Source of the DNA: Helicovermis profundi
GTDB lineage: Bacteria; Bacillota; Clostridia; Peptostreptococcales; Acidaminobacteraceae
DNA length: 64,000 nt
Assembly: GCF_033097505.1 (NCBI RefSeq)
Contig: NZ_AP028654.1
Coordinates: forward strand, 698,001-762,000
Reading direction: 5' to 3'
This document shows, in pieces, positions 34,250 to 43,913 of this stretch (the first letter of the stretch is position 1; the number at the start of each line of letters is the position of its first letter). The position numbers were made by a program, and so were the translations under genes. The notes under the pieces are model-generated. The model saw only the letters and a list, made by a program, of their open reading frames with translations. It searched no databases and was not told the DNA's origin.

Positions 34250-35763
34250 TGAAGAACTCTATTAAGGCTAAATTATTTATAGGTATTTTAGTTTTTGCAG
34301 TGTTTTTAACACTTATTTCTTCTTTTATGAACATAAATTTTTTTGATGATTACTATATGAGTCAAAAGAAGAAAAATATGCTTTCTAGTGTTAAAAAATT
34401 TGGTGAAGAATATAAAAATGGAACAATAAATAATGAGAATTTATATGTTGAAATTGATAAAATTGCTTCTAGAATTGGTGGAAATGTGGTTATAAGTGAT
34501 ATTGATGGAAAACCAATAATAAGCACTTTAAGAGCTAATAATTCTTTATTACAGGGAAACCAAAAAGGTCAATTTAGGCAAAGTGGATTAAATTTTGAAA
34601 AAGATGCTATAAATAAAATTATTAAAAACGAATATTATTTTGAGGTAAAAAACCATCCTCGTTTTAATTCTAAATTTTTATATCTTGGATATAAACTCTC
34701 TGGCGAAGAATTACTATTAGTCGAAACTCCAATGGAAGCAATTGAACTTGCTGCAAATATTTCGAATAAATTTAATCTAATTATTGGACTAATTTCTCTT
34801 ATTATGGGAGGAATAATAGCTTACGCTTTTGCTAAAAACTTTACTAAAGATATTATAAATCTTACAAAAATTGCCCAGGATATTTCGAATTTAGATTTTA
34901 GTAAAAAATTTAACGTTAAAACAAAAGATGAAATTTCAATGCTTGGAAAAAGTATTAATCAGATGTCTAATACACTTGAAAGTACAATATCAGAACTTGA
35001 AAATGCAAATATTTCTTTAAAAAAAGATATTGATATCAAAAATAGAATCGATATAATGCGCAAACAATTTATTTCAAATGTTTCGCATGAACTTAAAACT
35101 CCTATAGCATTAATTCAGGGATATGCTATTGGACTGAAAGAAAATGTTATTAATAACACTACAAAAAAAGATTTCTACTGTGATGTTATAATTGATGAAT
35201 CTGATAAAATGGATAAACTTGTTAAGGATTTACTTAATTTATCGTTTCTTGATTCAGGTATGTATAAAGTTTGTAAAAAAGAATTTGATATTTCAGCATT
35301 AGTTGATGAAGTTCTTGATAAATTTGAGCCAATGATTAGATCAAAAAAAATAAATATTAGAACTATAAAAGAAGATATTATAATGGTAAATGCAGATGAA
35401 CTAAGAATTGAACAAGTTGTTATTAATTATTTGAATAATGCAATTAATCATGTTAAAAATCCAAAAGAGGTAAGTGTATCAGTGCAAAACTTAGATGAAA
35501 ATACTAAAAATATGTATTCATTAGGGAATGAAGAAGTAAAAGGAAGTAAAATTTTATCTGTTTTTAATACAGGAGAAAGTATACCACAAAGTGATATAGA
35601 AAAAATTTGGTCAAGTTTTTACAAAGTTGACAAAGCAAGAACTAGAGAATATTCTGGTAGCGGACTTGGGCTTTCGATAGTAAAAAGTATACTTGATATT
35701 CATGGCTTAAGTTATGGTGTTAGAAACAGAGAAGATGGAGTTGAGTTTTGGTTTACTATATGA
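34249..35763 (+). CDS. Sensor histidine kinase
   Basis: The 504-residue kinase has a first membrane helix (about 7-27), an extracytoplasmic sensor region (about 28-165), a second helix (about 173-193), HAMP linker, a HisKA domain with the phosphoacceptor His in NVSHELKTPI, and an ATPase domain with NYLNNAINHV and GSGLGLSIVKSILD. It starts at GTG 34249, overlapping the regulator's stop codon. A substitution in the G1 box is visible: the usual DxGxG region reads FNTGESIPQ, as in several Firmicute kinases of this class. The signal is unknown. Confidence 0.93.
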   Translation: MKNSIKAKLFIGILVFAVFLTLISSFMNINFFDDYYMSQKKKNMLSSVKKFGEEYKNGTINNENLYVEIDKIASRIGGNVVISDIDGKPIISTLRANNSLLQGNQKGQFRQSGLNFEKDAINKIIKNEYYFEVKNHPRFNSKFLYLGYKLSGEELLLVETPMEAIELAANISNKFNLIIGLISLIMGGIIAYAFAKNFTKDIINLTKIAQDISNLDFSKKFNVKTKDEISMLGKSINQMSNTLESTISELENANISLKKDIDIKNRIDIMRKQFISNVSHELKTPIALIQGYAIGLKENVINNTTKKDFYCDVIIDESDKMDKLVKDLLNLSFLDSGMYKVCKKEFDISALVDEVLDKFEPMIRSKKINIRTIKEDIIMVNADELRIEQVVINYLNNAINHVKNPKEVSVSVQNLDENTKNMYSLGNEEVKGSKILSVFNTGESIPQSDIEKIWSSFYKVDKARTREYSGSGLGLSIVKSILDIHGLSYGVRNREDGVEFWFTI

Positions 35764-35772
35764 ATTAATTTC

Positions 35773-35840
35773 TTAACATCTTAGAATATTTTTAACTTTC
35801 ATATATTCGTAACATACTTGTGACAAATGAATCCTATAAT
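35773..35840 (+). promoter_or_regulatory. Candidate activator-dependent promoter of the DUF2680-type gene
   Basis: TATAAT (35835-35840) has no recognisable -35 at 17 bases. Upstream lie three related words, TTAACAT (35773), TTAACTT (35792) and GTAACAT (35809), 17 to 19 bases apart, which might be binding sites for the response regulator encoded just before. The repeats are seen; the regulator link is inference. Confidence 0.4.
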
Positions 35841-35897
35841 AAAGTTAAGCTAAAGCTAACAAATAAAGCTTAATAAAAATTTTAGGAGGAAAGAATT

Positions 35898-36395
35898 ATG
35901 AAGATTAAAAAATTTACTGCAACATTATTAATAGGTGTTATGGCTTTAGGATTTGGTGCATTATCATTTGCAGATACTCCAGCTGAGACTTATGCAAACT
36001 TAGCGGGGACTACTGTAGAAAATGCATTTAATGAAAGATCAGCTGATAAGACATTTGGGCAAATGGCTGATGAAAAGGGATTCTTAGAAGAATTTACAAA
36101 AGCTATGTTAGATGATAAAAAAGAATGGTTAGATTCACTAGTTGAAAATGGAACTTTAACGAAAGAAAAAGAAGATGAAATACTTGCAAAGATAGGTGAA
36201 GATTGTACCTTGAACCCTGGTTCACAAAGAGGCATTATGAGAGAATATGGACTTTCTTATGGAAGAGATAATAATATGGGTTTAAGAGATGGATCAGGCT
36301 TTGGAAGAAAAAATAATAGTGGATTAAGAGATGGATCAGGAAGAAGTAATGGAAGAGGAAATGGATTTAGAAATGGAACTGGAAGAGATAAGTAA
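35898..36395 (+). CDS. Secreted DUF2680-like protein with Gly/Arg/Asn-rich tail
   Basis: The 165-residue protein has a signal peptide cleaved after about residue 26 (ALSFA-DT), a helical part of about 90 residues with the pattern TFGQMADEKGFLEEF and WLDSLVENGTLTKEKEDEIL, which resembles DUF2680 proteins, and a tail of about 60 residues with two near-repeats of GLRDGSG and many Gly, Arg and Asn. It has one Cys (about residue 104). It follows a two-component system and has a good AGGAGG site and its own terminator. Function unknown; an envelope role is likely. Confidence 0.8.
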   Translation: MKIKKFTATLLIGVMALGFGALSFADTPAETYANLAGTTVENAFNERSADKTFGQMADEKGFLEEFTKAMLDDKKEWLDSLVENGTLTKEKEDEILAKIGEDCTLNPGSQRGIMREYGLSYGRDNNMGLRDGSGFGRKNNSGLRDGSGRSNGRGNGFRNGTGRDK

Positions 36396-36431
36396 TGAAT
36401 AAATAAAATAATTTTATTTTAAAAAAGTAAT

Positions 36432-36482
36432 AAAAAAATGATATGATAAATCTTTTAGTAAGATTATCATATCATTTTTTTA
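36432..36482. terminator. Bidirectional terminator between the DUF2680-type and HD-GYP genes
   Basis: AAAAAAATGATATGATAAATCTT pairs with AAGATTATCATATCATTTTTTT (one bulged A), giving A and T runs on both sides. Confidence 0.9.
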
Positions 36483-36512
36483 TTATCTAATTACTAAAAG
36501 TGAGTATCAAAA

Positions 36513-38045
36513 TTATTCGTTCTTAATAATATTTATAAATATATCTACTAGTTCGGGATTTAATTGTTTACCTTTCTCTTCCTTCATAATAGAAATTGCG
36601 TTGTTTTTTGTCATTGATTTTCTATAAGCTCTATTACTAGTTAGTGCATCATAAACATCAGCAACAGCAATTATTTGAGCAATAAAAGGGATTTGATCTC
36701 CCTTTAATCCTTTAGGATAACCCATACCATTATATTTTTCGTGATGATATAAAACGCCATCTTTTATAAATTGATTAAAATCCGAATTCTTGATTATTTT
36801 ATAACCTTCTTCAGGATGTTTTTTTATAATTTCATATTCTTCTTTCGTTAATTTTCCTGGTTTGTTTAATATGGCTGATGGTACAGAAATTTTTCCTATA
36901 TCATGGAATTTGCCTGCAATTTCAACACTTTCTAAATCGTCATAATTTATTACTTTTGCAATCCTAAGTGCGTGTTTAGAAACATTGTGACTGTGTTCAT
37001 GTGTATAAGAATCGTTTACTTCCATTGCGTTTACTACAAGATCAATCATTTGAAGGTATCTATAATCAATTTGTTCAATTTTATTTTCAATATTTGATGA
37101 CATATTATTTATAGCAGTTGATAAATCGGTTAATTCAGGTATAAAAGTATTGTTTCTACTATAAAGTTTTTCATTAAAATTACCTTTCGAAATTCTTTTA
37201 ATTATTTTAATTGTTCCTGTTAAATATATAGATATTTTTTTAAAAAAATATAACTCAGTTGTGATAACAAATGTTGAAAACAAAAATATAAGCATTAGCA
37301 AATTATAGTGATGCTTTTTAAATAGATAGTTATATATTGGTAAATTAAAATTAATATTAACAAATGCACTATTTTCACCATATTTTACAGGTATAGAAAC
37401 TTTAATAATACGAAAGTCGTGCGTAAAAATATTTGGGTATTTAGCCAAAGGAGTAATTGAAATATATGTTATTTGATTTTTTCCAAGAATATCTTTTAAA
37501 GTGTCAAGTTCTTTTGTATCGATTTTTCTTCCGACTGCATAAATTCCTAAAGGTCTTTTAAGATCATTACTTAGAAATGGTGAAGAATTCACAAAGTAAG
37601 CCAAAGAATCTTTCCATAAAATTATATTATTATTATTATTGTCAACTAATGTTGAATTATAAATACTAGAGTTAATAAATAAATTTTTTAAATTTGATCC
37701 GTATACCTCTTGATAGCTTTTATCTTCATTACTAATAAACATAAAATCAATATTTAGTGCATTACTTTTAACTACGTATTCAGTTGCGTTTTCTTTTAGC
37801 CATGCCTCATTTTTCATAAGTAAGTTTTCTTCAGCTTCACTCCAGTAAGCATTATTTTCTAGAATTGAATTTAGATCTGAATTAATTTTACTAAAAAAAT
37901 AATTAGTTTGGTCTGTTTTTTCATTTACAAAATTATTTAATATCTCATCCCAAGCTTTATTATTTATATATGAAGTTGTTATTATAATGAATGTTAGTGC
38001 AATTACCATAATGTAAATTATAATTTGTCTTATGTTTTTATACAT
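36513..38045 (-). CDS. Membrane HD-GYP phosphodiesterase with CHASE4-like sensor
   Basis: The 510-residue protein has a membrane helix (about 5-24), an extracytoplasmic CHASE4-like region (about 25-235, with NAYWSEAEENLL...NEAWLKENATEYVV), a second helix near 240-262, a HAMP segment, and an HD-GYP domain (about 335-500). The latter has HEHSHNVS, the HD pair in FHDIGKISVP, HHEKYNGMGYPKGLKG and AQIIAVADVYDAL. It should hydrolyse c-di-GMP in response to an outside signal. The GYP motif is present with Asn-Gly-Met before it where Asp-Gly-x is common. Start at 38045 follows a GGAGG site; the longer frame begins at a TTG that is part of that site. Confidence 0.88.
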   Translation of the reverse strand: MYKNIRQIIIYIMVIALTFIIITTSYINNKAWDEILNNFVNEKTDQTNYFFSKINSDLNSILENNAYWSEAEENLLMKNEAWLKENATEYVVKSNALNIDFMFISNEDKSYQEVYGSNLKNLFINSSIYNSTLVDNNNNNIILWKDSLAYFVNSSPFLSNDLKRPLGIYAVGRKIDTKELDTLKDILGKNQITYISITPLAKYPNIFTHDFRIIKVSIPVKYGENSAFVNINFNLPIYNYLFKKHHYNLLMLIFLFSTFVITTELYFFKKISIYLTGTIKIIKRISKGNFNEKLYSRNNTFIPELTDLSTAINNMSSNIENKIEQIDYRYLQMIDLVVNAMEVNDSYTHEHSHNVSKHALRIAKVINYDDLESVEIAGKFHDIGKISVPSAILNKPGKLTKEEYEIIKKHPEEGYKIIKNSDFNQFIKDGVLYHHEKYNGMGYPKGLKGDQIPFIAQIIAVADVYDALTSNRAYRKSMTKNNAISIMKEEKGKQLNPELVDIFINIIKNE

Positions 38046-38128
38046 ATAGACCTCCAAAAGTAATGAAAGATAAGAATTAAAATTAAAAATAAGGATATTT
38101 AGTAAATACCCTTAAATAAAGCAAGTAA

Positions 38129-40021
38129 TCAATTTTGATTTTCGATTTTTTCATTTAGTTCATATAAATATTCATATCTTTCCATTTTATCTAAAAGTTC
38201 ATTTTCAATGATGCTTTTTTCGTTTTGAAGTTTGCTTAGTTGTTCAAAATCACTTGAATTATTAAGCATTTCTTTGTCAACTATCTTGATTTTATTTTCT
38301 AAGTCTTCTATTTTTGCTTCAATTGATTCAAATTCTAGTTTTTCTTTATAAGTAAATTTTAATTTCACATTTTTAGCTTTAGCGGGTTTTGTTTTAACTA
38401 TTTTTTCTTCACAAGATTCTAATAAAACTGTATTTTCAAATCTCTTATAGTCGCTGTAATTACCATTGTGTTGAGTGATTTGTCCATTTTTATAGGCAAA
38501 AATATTTTGACAAGTTCTATCTAAAAAATACCTATCATGTGAAACAGCTATAACTACTCCACTAAAGTCATCAATAAAAGCCTCCAATACATTTAATGAA
38601 TCAATATCCAGGTCGTTTGTAGGTTCATCTAGTAAAAGAACATTTGGTGAATTCATAAGAATTTTTAGTAAAAATAAACGTCTTTTTTCTCCACCTGAAA
38701 GCTTAGAAATAAATGTCCATTGCATATCGCTAGTGAAAAGAAATTTCTCCATCATCTGAGAAGCTGTAATTTTAGTTCCATCAATTGTTTCAATAAATTC
38801 AGCAGTTTCTTTTATATATTCAATTGCACGCTTTGAATTATCAATTTTTTCGGAAACTTGAGAAAAATATCCTATTTTAACAGTTTCACCGATCTCTATT
38901 TCTCCAAATGTTGGAGAAAGTAAACCTGCAATTATATTTAATAATGTTGATTTTCCGCTTCCATTATCTCCAATTATTCCAATTCTATCATTTCTTAATA
39001 TATTATAAGAAAAATCTTTAATAACAATTTTCTCTTCAAAATTTTTAGAAATATTATTTATATTTATTATTTTTCTACCAAGTCTTGATTGAAGAAGTGC
39101 AATATCAATATTATCTTCTTTTAGATTTACTTTGCCATTTTCAATTTTTTCAAACCTTTGTTTTCTTGCATTTTGTTTAGTGCTTCTAGCCTTGCAACCA
39201 GCTCTCATCCACTGAAGTTCTCTTTTATACAAGTTTAGCCTTTTTCGTTCACTTGATTTAGCCATTTCTCGTCTTTCTAAGCGTTTTTCGATAAAAAACG
39301 AATAATTTCCAGGATATGAGTATAGAGATCCTTTTTCAAGTTCAATTGTTTTATTAACAACTCTATCAAGAAAATATCTATCATGCGTAACCATTAAAAG
39401 TGCACCTTTTCGTGTTTTTAAATAATTCTCTAGCCAATCTATTGTATCGTTATCCATGTGGTTGGTTGGTTCATCTAAAATAAGAAGATCGCATGGCGTA
39501 ATAAGAGTACTTGCTAGAGCAACTCTTTTCTTTTGACCTCCAGAAAGTGTGTTCATTTTATCACTAAAATTCGTGATTCCAAGTTTTGAAAGAATTGTTT
39601 TAGCGTTACTTTCTGCGCTCCATGCATTTATTGCAGTCATTTTGTCGCTTAAAAGTGAAAGTGATTTTTGATAATTTTCATTTAATGGTTCTTTATTTAA
39701 TTTATCTATTGCAATTTCATAGGATTTAACTAATTTAATTATTGGAGCTTCACTTTTAAATATTTGTTCAAGTACAGTAATATTAGGTTCGAATTCAGTG
39801 TCTTGATTAAGCATCTCTATAGTTATATTTGGGATCATATTGACTGCTCCAGAATCAGGATAGTTAATATTAGCAATTATTTTAAGAAGTGTTGATTTTC
39901 CAGTACCATTGATTCCAATTACACCTATTTTATCTCCTTCGTTTACAGTAAAAGAAATATTTTTAAAAAGATTTTTTTCTCCATAGCTTTTACTTAAGTT
40001 TTCTACTTTAATTATATTCAT
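38129..40021 (-). CDS. ABC-F family ATPase, Uup-like
   Basis: The 630-residue protein has two ABC domains without membrane segments: Walker A GINGTGKST and GDNGSGKST, signatures LSGGQKKRVALA and LSGGEKRRLFLL, and Walker B LLILDEPTNHMD and VLLLDEPTNDLD. Between them is the ABC-F linker rich in Arg and Lys. The C-terminal 80 residues form a coiled coil, as in Uup. ABC-F proteins act on the ribosome; Uup-like members have also been tied to ribosome assembly or stalled complexes. It stands alone and is divergent from the MOSC gene. Confidence 0.9.
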   Translation of the reverse strand: MNIIKVENLSKSYGEKNLFKNISFTVNEGDKIGVIGINGTGKSTLLKIIANINYPDSGAVNMIPNITIEMLNQDTEFEPNITVLEQIFKSEAPIIKLVKSYEIAIDKLNKEPLNENYQKSLSLLSDKMTAINAWSAESNAKTILSKLGITNFSDKMNTLSGGQKKRVALASTLITPCDLLILDEPTNHMDNDTIDWLENYLKTRKGALLMVTHDRYFLDRVVNKTIELEKGSLYSYPGNYSFFIEKRLERREMAKSSERKRLNLYKRELQWMRAGCKARSTKQNARKQRFEKIENGKVNLKEDNIDIALLQSRLGRKIININNISKNFEEKIVIKDFSYNILRNDRIGIIGDNGSGKSTLLNIIAGLLSPTFGEIEIGETVKIGYFSQVSEKIDNSKRAIEYIKETAEFIETIDGTKITASQMMEKFLFTSDMQWTFISKLSGGEKRRLFLLKILMNSPNVLLLDEPTNDLDIDSLNVLEAFIDDFSGVVIAVSHDRYFLDRTCQNIFAYKNGQITQHNGNYSDYKRFENTVLLESCEEKIVKTKPAKAKNVKLKFTYKEKLEFESIEAKIEDLENKIKIVDKEMLNNSSDFEQLSKLQNEKSIIENELLDKMERYEYLYELNEKIENQN

Positions 40022-40220
40022 TTTTCCACCTATACTTTGTATTTTTCAATGTTTTAATATTTTATAAATTTTAGTAAGCTTTAAGCCTTACAAATATTAA
40101 TTATATCATATATAATTATAGTTACATCATCTTGAAATGATGAAATTTTTATTATTGAAATCTAAAATAATTAGTATCTAAAATATTATAATAAATTAAT
40201 ACACTAAAAGGAGTTTTTTT

Positions 40221-40652
40221 ATGAAAGCAAAGGTACTTTCAGTAAATTTGAGTGAAAAAAGAGGTACAAATAAATATTCTGTTAAAAAAGGAAATTTTAT
40301 TAAAAATTATGGCTTAGAAGGCGATGGGCACAGTGGAGATTGGCATAGACAAGTAAGTATTTTTGATATATCTAGTCTAAGCACTATGAATAAAAATGAA
40401 ATTAGACTATGTAATGAAACTTATTCAGAAAATATTACAATAGAAGGAACAAATTTATGTAAGGAAGAAGTAGGTACAAAGGTAAAAATAGGAGAAGCTA
40501 TATTTGAAATCACTCAAATTGGCAAAGAGTATATAAAAGACCCACTTCTACATACAGAAAGAGAAAAAATAATGCATGAAGAAGGAGTCTTTGCAATTGT
40601 AAAAGAAAGTGGAATTGTTAAAAAAGGTGATTCTGTAATAATAATTAAATAA
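40221..40652 (+). CDS. MOSC domain protein lacking the usual cysteine
   Basis: The 143-residue single-domain protein fits the bacterial stand-alone MOSC family: VLSVNLSEKRGTNK, GLEGDGHSGDWHRQVSIF and EGVFAIVKESGIVKKGDSV. MOSC domains take part in molybdenum cofactor sulfuration or transfer. The common motif IGKECH with its conserved Cys reads IGKEYI here, and the nearby Cys residues of the family are missing. This suggests an altered role or loss of sulfur-carrier function. No other molybdenum cofactor gene is in the window. AAAGGAG site before the ATG; only 3 bases separate its stop from the convergent gene. Confidence 0.8.
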   Translation: MKAKVLSVNLSEKRGTNKYSVKKGNFIKNYGLEGDGHSGDWHRQVSIFDISSLSTMNKNEIRLCNETYSENITIEGTNLCKEEVGTKVKIGEAIFEITQIGKEYIKDPLLHTEREKIMHEEGVFAIVKESGIVKKGDSVIIIK

Positions 40653-40655
40653 AAT

Positions 40656-43202
40656 TTATAATTGAGATGAGATAGTTATTTTATCTCTTCCTTTTTTATA
40701 CTCTTTAGATCCACATATTTTACATCCATTAATAAAATCGAAATTTATTTTAGAACTAAATCCACAATTGTTACAAAAGGAAGTTTTTGATTCATAAAGA
40801 GCATCATCGGATATTTTAATTAAATAATTTGCTATTTTTTCTCTAAGTATATTGTTTTTATTCCAATCTATTTTCGAATCTTTTGACGGAATAAAAAATT
40901 CTCTTAAATCGTTAATTTCAAATTTTCTTTCAATTTCATCTTTATTATGAAATAAAGATGAAATACCGAAGCTAAAAGTAAGTGTAATATCATTAAATAT
41001 AGAAAGAGATTTTATATTATTAACTTCATTTTTAAATTTGTCAATAAATAGAATAGAATCGTTTACGTTGCAGTCTTGAAGAATTACTAAGAATTCATCT
41101 CCACCATACCTACATGCAATATCATATTTTCTTGTTACAATATTTAAAGAATGTCCAACTATTTTTAATATTTCATCACCAATTAAATGTCCATAAGTAT
41201 CATTTATTGTTTTAAAATTATCTACATCGAAAAATATAACACTGATATTTTCGAAGGTTCTTTTGGATAATATTCTATTAAATTCGTTGATTGCAGTATT
41301 TTTATTAAGGTTACCCGTTAGAAAATCTATATTTGATTTATTTATAGCTTTTTTTAGAGTCATGTAATGTTTTAGAGTAAATGATATGGTATCAATAAAT
41401 TTTTTTTCTTCTATTGGTTTATTTAGAAAAATTATATTTTCATTATTAAATTTTTCTTCGCTATTATTATTCAATATAGAAGAAAGTAATACAATCGTAA
41501 CAGAAGAAAGGTTAGGAGAATTTAGAATAACTTTTTGAAGTTCTGTTATTTTATTTTTATACTCTTTAAAGTCACAAATTATAATATCAGGATGATAATC
41601 GTAAATTGAACTAATTAAGTAGCTTTTATCGGATATTAGTATGAAATTTTCGAATCCATATTTTAATAGAAAATTCTTTAGAATCTCGATAATATAAGGA
41701 TCATCATCTGCCAATAAAATTATAGATTTTTTATATTCAAAATGGTTATTTTTCTTAGAAGGAATTAATACTCTAATTTTTTCCTTAGAATTTTTAGTAA
41801 ATTCTTTATTAAGCAACAATTCGATATATTCTTTTTCATATATTTTTGCAATATCATCTTCATCTTTATTTATTTCACTTTCATTTATATTAAGGTGCTT
41901 ATACCCTTTTGGAAGATAAATAGTAAAGGTTGAACCAAGGTTCTTACCGTCTGAGTGGACAAAAATGTATCCGTTTAAAAGTGTGATTAATTCTTTTGAA
42001 TGCGACAATCCTATACCATATCCAGCGTATTTATCATAAGTATTTAATTTTTTATATCTAATAAATAAATTGGATATATCTTCTTTTGAAAGGCCTATTC
42101 CGTTATCTTTTATAGAAATTTCAATATTATCAATTCTGTCTTCAACTTCTATTGAAAGTTTTAATTTTTGATTAGCTCTGAATTTAATTGAATTTGAAAG
42201 TAGGTTATTTATTATTTGTTCTAATTTTTCTTGATCGCTGTAAAAATTTTCAATATCCTCATTTGGAAGTGATAAGGTGAATTCAATGTCCTCATATTGT
42301 AAATTTGATTTGTAAATATTATATAAATTTGTAATAAAGCTCTGTAAATTTATTTTTTTAATATTTAGAGGTAATTGAGATGTGTTTATTTTACTAATTT
42401 CAATATATTTTTTTAATTTTGAGGTAAGAATTAAGGCTGTTCTATTAATATTATCGAATGTTTGAGTAACTTCAAAATTTAAATTTTTATTACAATTATA
42501 ATCAATACAATATTTGCATGATGCACTTATGTTAGCTAATGGATCTATAAACTCATTAGTTACATTTTCATAAAATCTATTTTTAAAAGAGTTAATTTTA
42601 AGTAGTTCTTGTTTTGAATATTCAAGTTCCTTTTGGTTGAAAAATTCTTTTTTTGCAGTTAAATATCTAAAATTAACTGCTAAACCATTGAGGAATATTA
42701 ATGAAATACCGTAAAAAATAAGTATATGAAAAGTAGTAAGATTTATAACAGGACTTATTATTATAATTTCACAAGCAATTAAAAGAAGTGAAAGAGTGGT
42801 TAATATATAAAAATATAAAGGTCGCCATAAAATGAAAGTTGAACTGACAATTACAGTTAAACTAAAACCTAAAACATAGTATAAAAATACATTTTTTGTG
42901 TACATAAACATAAAAATAATACTAGACTGAACTAAGAGAATAGAAAAAAAGGCAAATTCATTGATGTATTTTTTATATTTATTTTGTCTGATAAATATTA
43001 ACATTATAAATAAGATAGAAGAAATTAAAAATCTAATTGTAAAGAAAATATTACAATTATCTAATAAAAGTGTGCAGTCAAAATATATCCAACTTAAATA
43101 AGAAATTGTAAAAATTAAAAATAAAATGTAAGTTAATTTAAATGTTCGTTTTTTTAAATATTTATGAAAATCTTGACTATTTATAATTGTAAAGTTGTCC
43201 AT
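40656..43202 (-). CDS. Membrane kinase-like / receiver / GGDEF hybrid protein with zinc ribbon
   Basis: The 848-residue protein has about six membrane helices (23-180), a HisKA-like helical region, an ATPase domain (N box NNLLSNSIKF, G boxes DNGIGL and GYGIGLSHSKEL), a receiver domain (DDD at 499-501, phosphoacceptor D544, K595), a GGDEF domain (GGDEF at 700-704 with I-site RxxD at R691/D694), and a C-terminal zinc ribbon (C810, C813, C827, C830). The H box is FYENVTNEFIDPL: the phosphoacceptor His is replaced by Asn216. It should make c-di-GMP; the kinase part may sense ATP or a partner rather than autophosphorylate on His. It has its own promoter. Confidence 0.88.
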   Translation of the reverse strand: MDNFTIINSQDFHKYLKKRTFKLTYILFLIFTISYLSWIYFDCTLLLDNCNIFFTIRFLISSILFIMLIFIRQNKYKKYINEFAFFSILLVQSSIIFMFMYTKNVFLYYVLGFSLTVIVSSTFILWRPLYFYILTTLSLLLIACEIIIISPVINLTTFHILIFYGISLIFLNGLAVNFRYLTAKKEFFNQKELEYSKQELLKINSFKNRFYENVTNEFIDPLANISASCKYCIDYNCNKNLNFEVTQTFDNINRTALILTSKLKKYIEISKINTSQLPLNIKKINLQSFITNLYNIYKSNLQYEDIEFTLSLPNEDIENFYSDQEKLEQIINNLLSNSIKFRANQKLKLSIEVEDRIDNIEISIKDNGIGLSKEDISNLFIRYKKLNTYDKYAGYGIGLSHSKELITLLNGYIFVHSDGKNLGSTFTIYLPKGYKHLNINESEINKDEDDIAKIYEKEYIELLLNKEFTKNSKEKIRVLIPSKKNNHFEYKKSIILLADDDPYIIEILKNFLLKYGFENFILISDKSYLISSIYDYHPDIIICDFKEYKNKITELQKVILNSPNLSSVTIVLLSSILNNNSEEKFNNENIIFLNKPIEEKKFIDTISFTLKHYMTLKKAINKSNIDFLTGNLNKNTAINEFNRILSKRTFENISVIFFDVDNFKTINDTYGHLIGDEILKIVGHSLNIVTRKYDIACRYGGDEFLVILQDCNVNDSILFIDKFKNEVNNIKSLSIFNDITLTFSFGISSLFHNKDEIERKFEINDLREFFIPSKDSKIDWNKNNILREKIANYLIKISDDALYESKTSFCNNCGFSSKINFDFINGCKICGSKEYKKGRDKITISSQL

Positions 43203-43303
43203 TATATCACTTCCAATATTAAGTTTATTGTAATAATTTTCATAATGTAGAAAGTTTTACTCTTGTGAGAAAAAAATTACACAAAGTACAACTGTATATT
43301 GAT

Positions 43304-43332
43304 ATTGTATCATATCTTCTTATGTGTGTAAA
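43304..43332 (-). promoter_or_regulatory. Promoter of the kinase-like/GGDEF gene
   Basis: Minus-strand TTTACA (43332-43327), 17-base spacer and TACAAT (43309-43304), with TG ahead of the -10. The leader is about 95 bases long. The rest of the 258-base divergent gap shows no further element that can be supported. Confidence 0.65.
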
Positions 43333-43460
43333 TACAAGCGATAGATAGTATATGAAATAAAAATATACACTATAATTTATCAAAATAATGTGTAAAAATT
43401 TTAAAATTGGGTATAAGTAAATTATAAATATTATTCATATTTTATTGGGAGATGAGATAA

Positions 43461-43886
43461 TTGAAAAAAATATTAGTGCCAATTGATGGAACACTGATTG
43501 AGGAAAAATCACTTAAAATGGCAAAAGATGTTGCTGAAAAATTTAATTCAGAGGTGATTATTTTATATGTAAAACTTCCACTAAAATCAATATTAGATCC
43601 TGAAAAATTGATTCAAAATGAACTAGTTGATTTTGGCGAAGAAGATAATTCTATTGAAATTGTTGAAACTGCTAGAAAAGAATTTGAAGGTAGTTCAAAT
43701 AATGTCAAAGTATTGATTGTTGAAGGAGATCCTGCATCTACTATTATTGATATTTCTGAAAGCGAATTATGTGATGTAATTATTATGAGTACACATGGTA
43801 TGGGGAAATTGAAAAGATTTTTCCTTGGAAGTGTAACTAATAAAGTAGTACATCATGCTACTATACCGGTATTAATTGTAAGATGA
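43461..43886 (+). CDS. Universal stress protein, UspA family
   Basis: The 141-residue protein is a single Usp domain: KKILVPIDGTLIEEKSLKMA at the start and a C-terminal ATP-binding motif in STHGMGKLKRFFLGSVTNKVV (G-2-G-9-G-S spacing). It is therefore of the ATP-binding type. The start codon is TTG at 43461 behind GGGAG. It stands alone between a divergent GGDEF gene and a terminator. Confidence 0.92.
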   Translation: MKKILVPIDGTLIEEKSLKMAKDVAEKFNSEVIILYVKLPLKSILDPEKLIQNELVDFGEEDNSIEIVETARKEFEGSSNNVKVLIVEGDPASTIIDISESELCDVIIMSTHGMGKLKRFFLGSVTNKVVHHATIPVLIVR

Positions 43887-43913
43887 TATATTTTAAATTT
43901 TAACAAAATAAAA

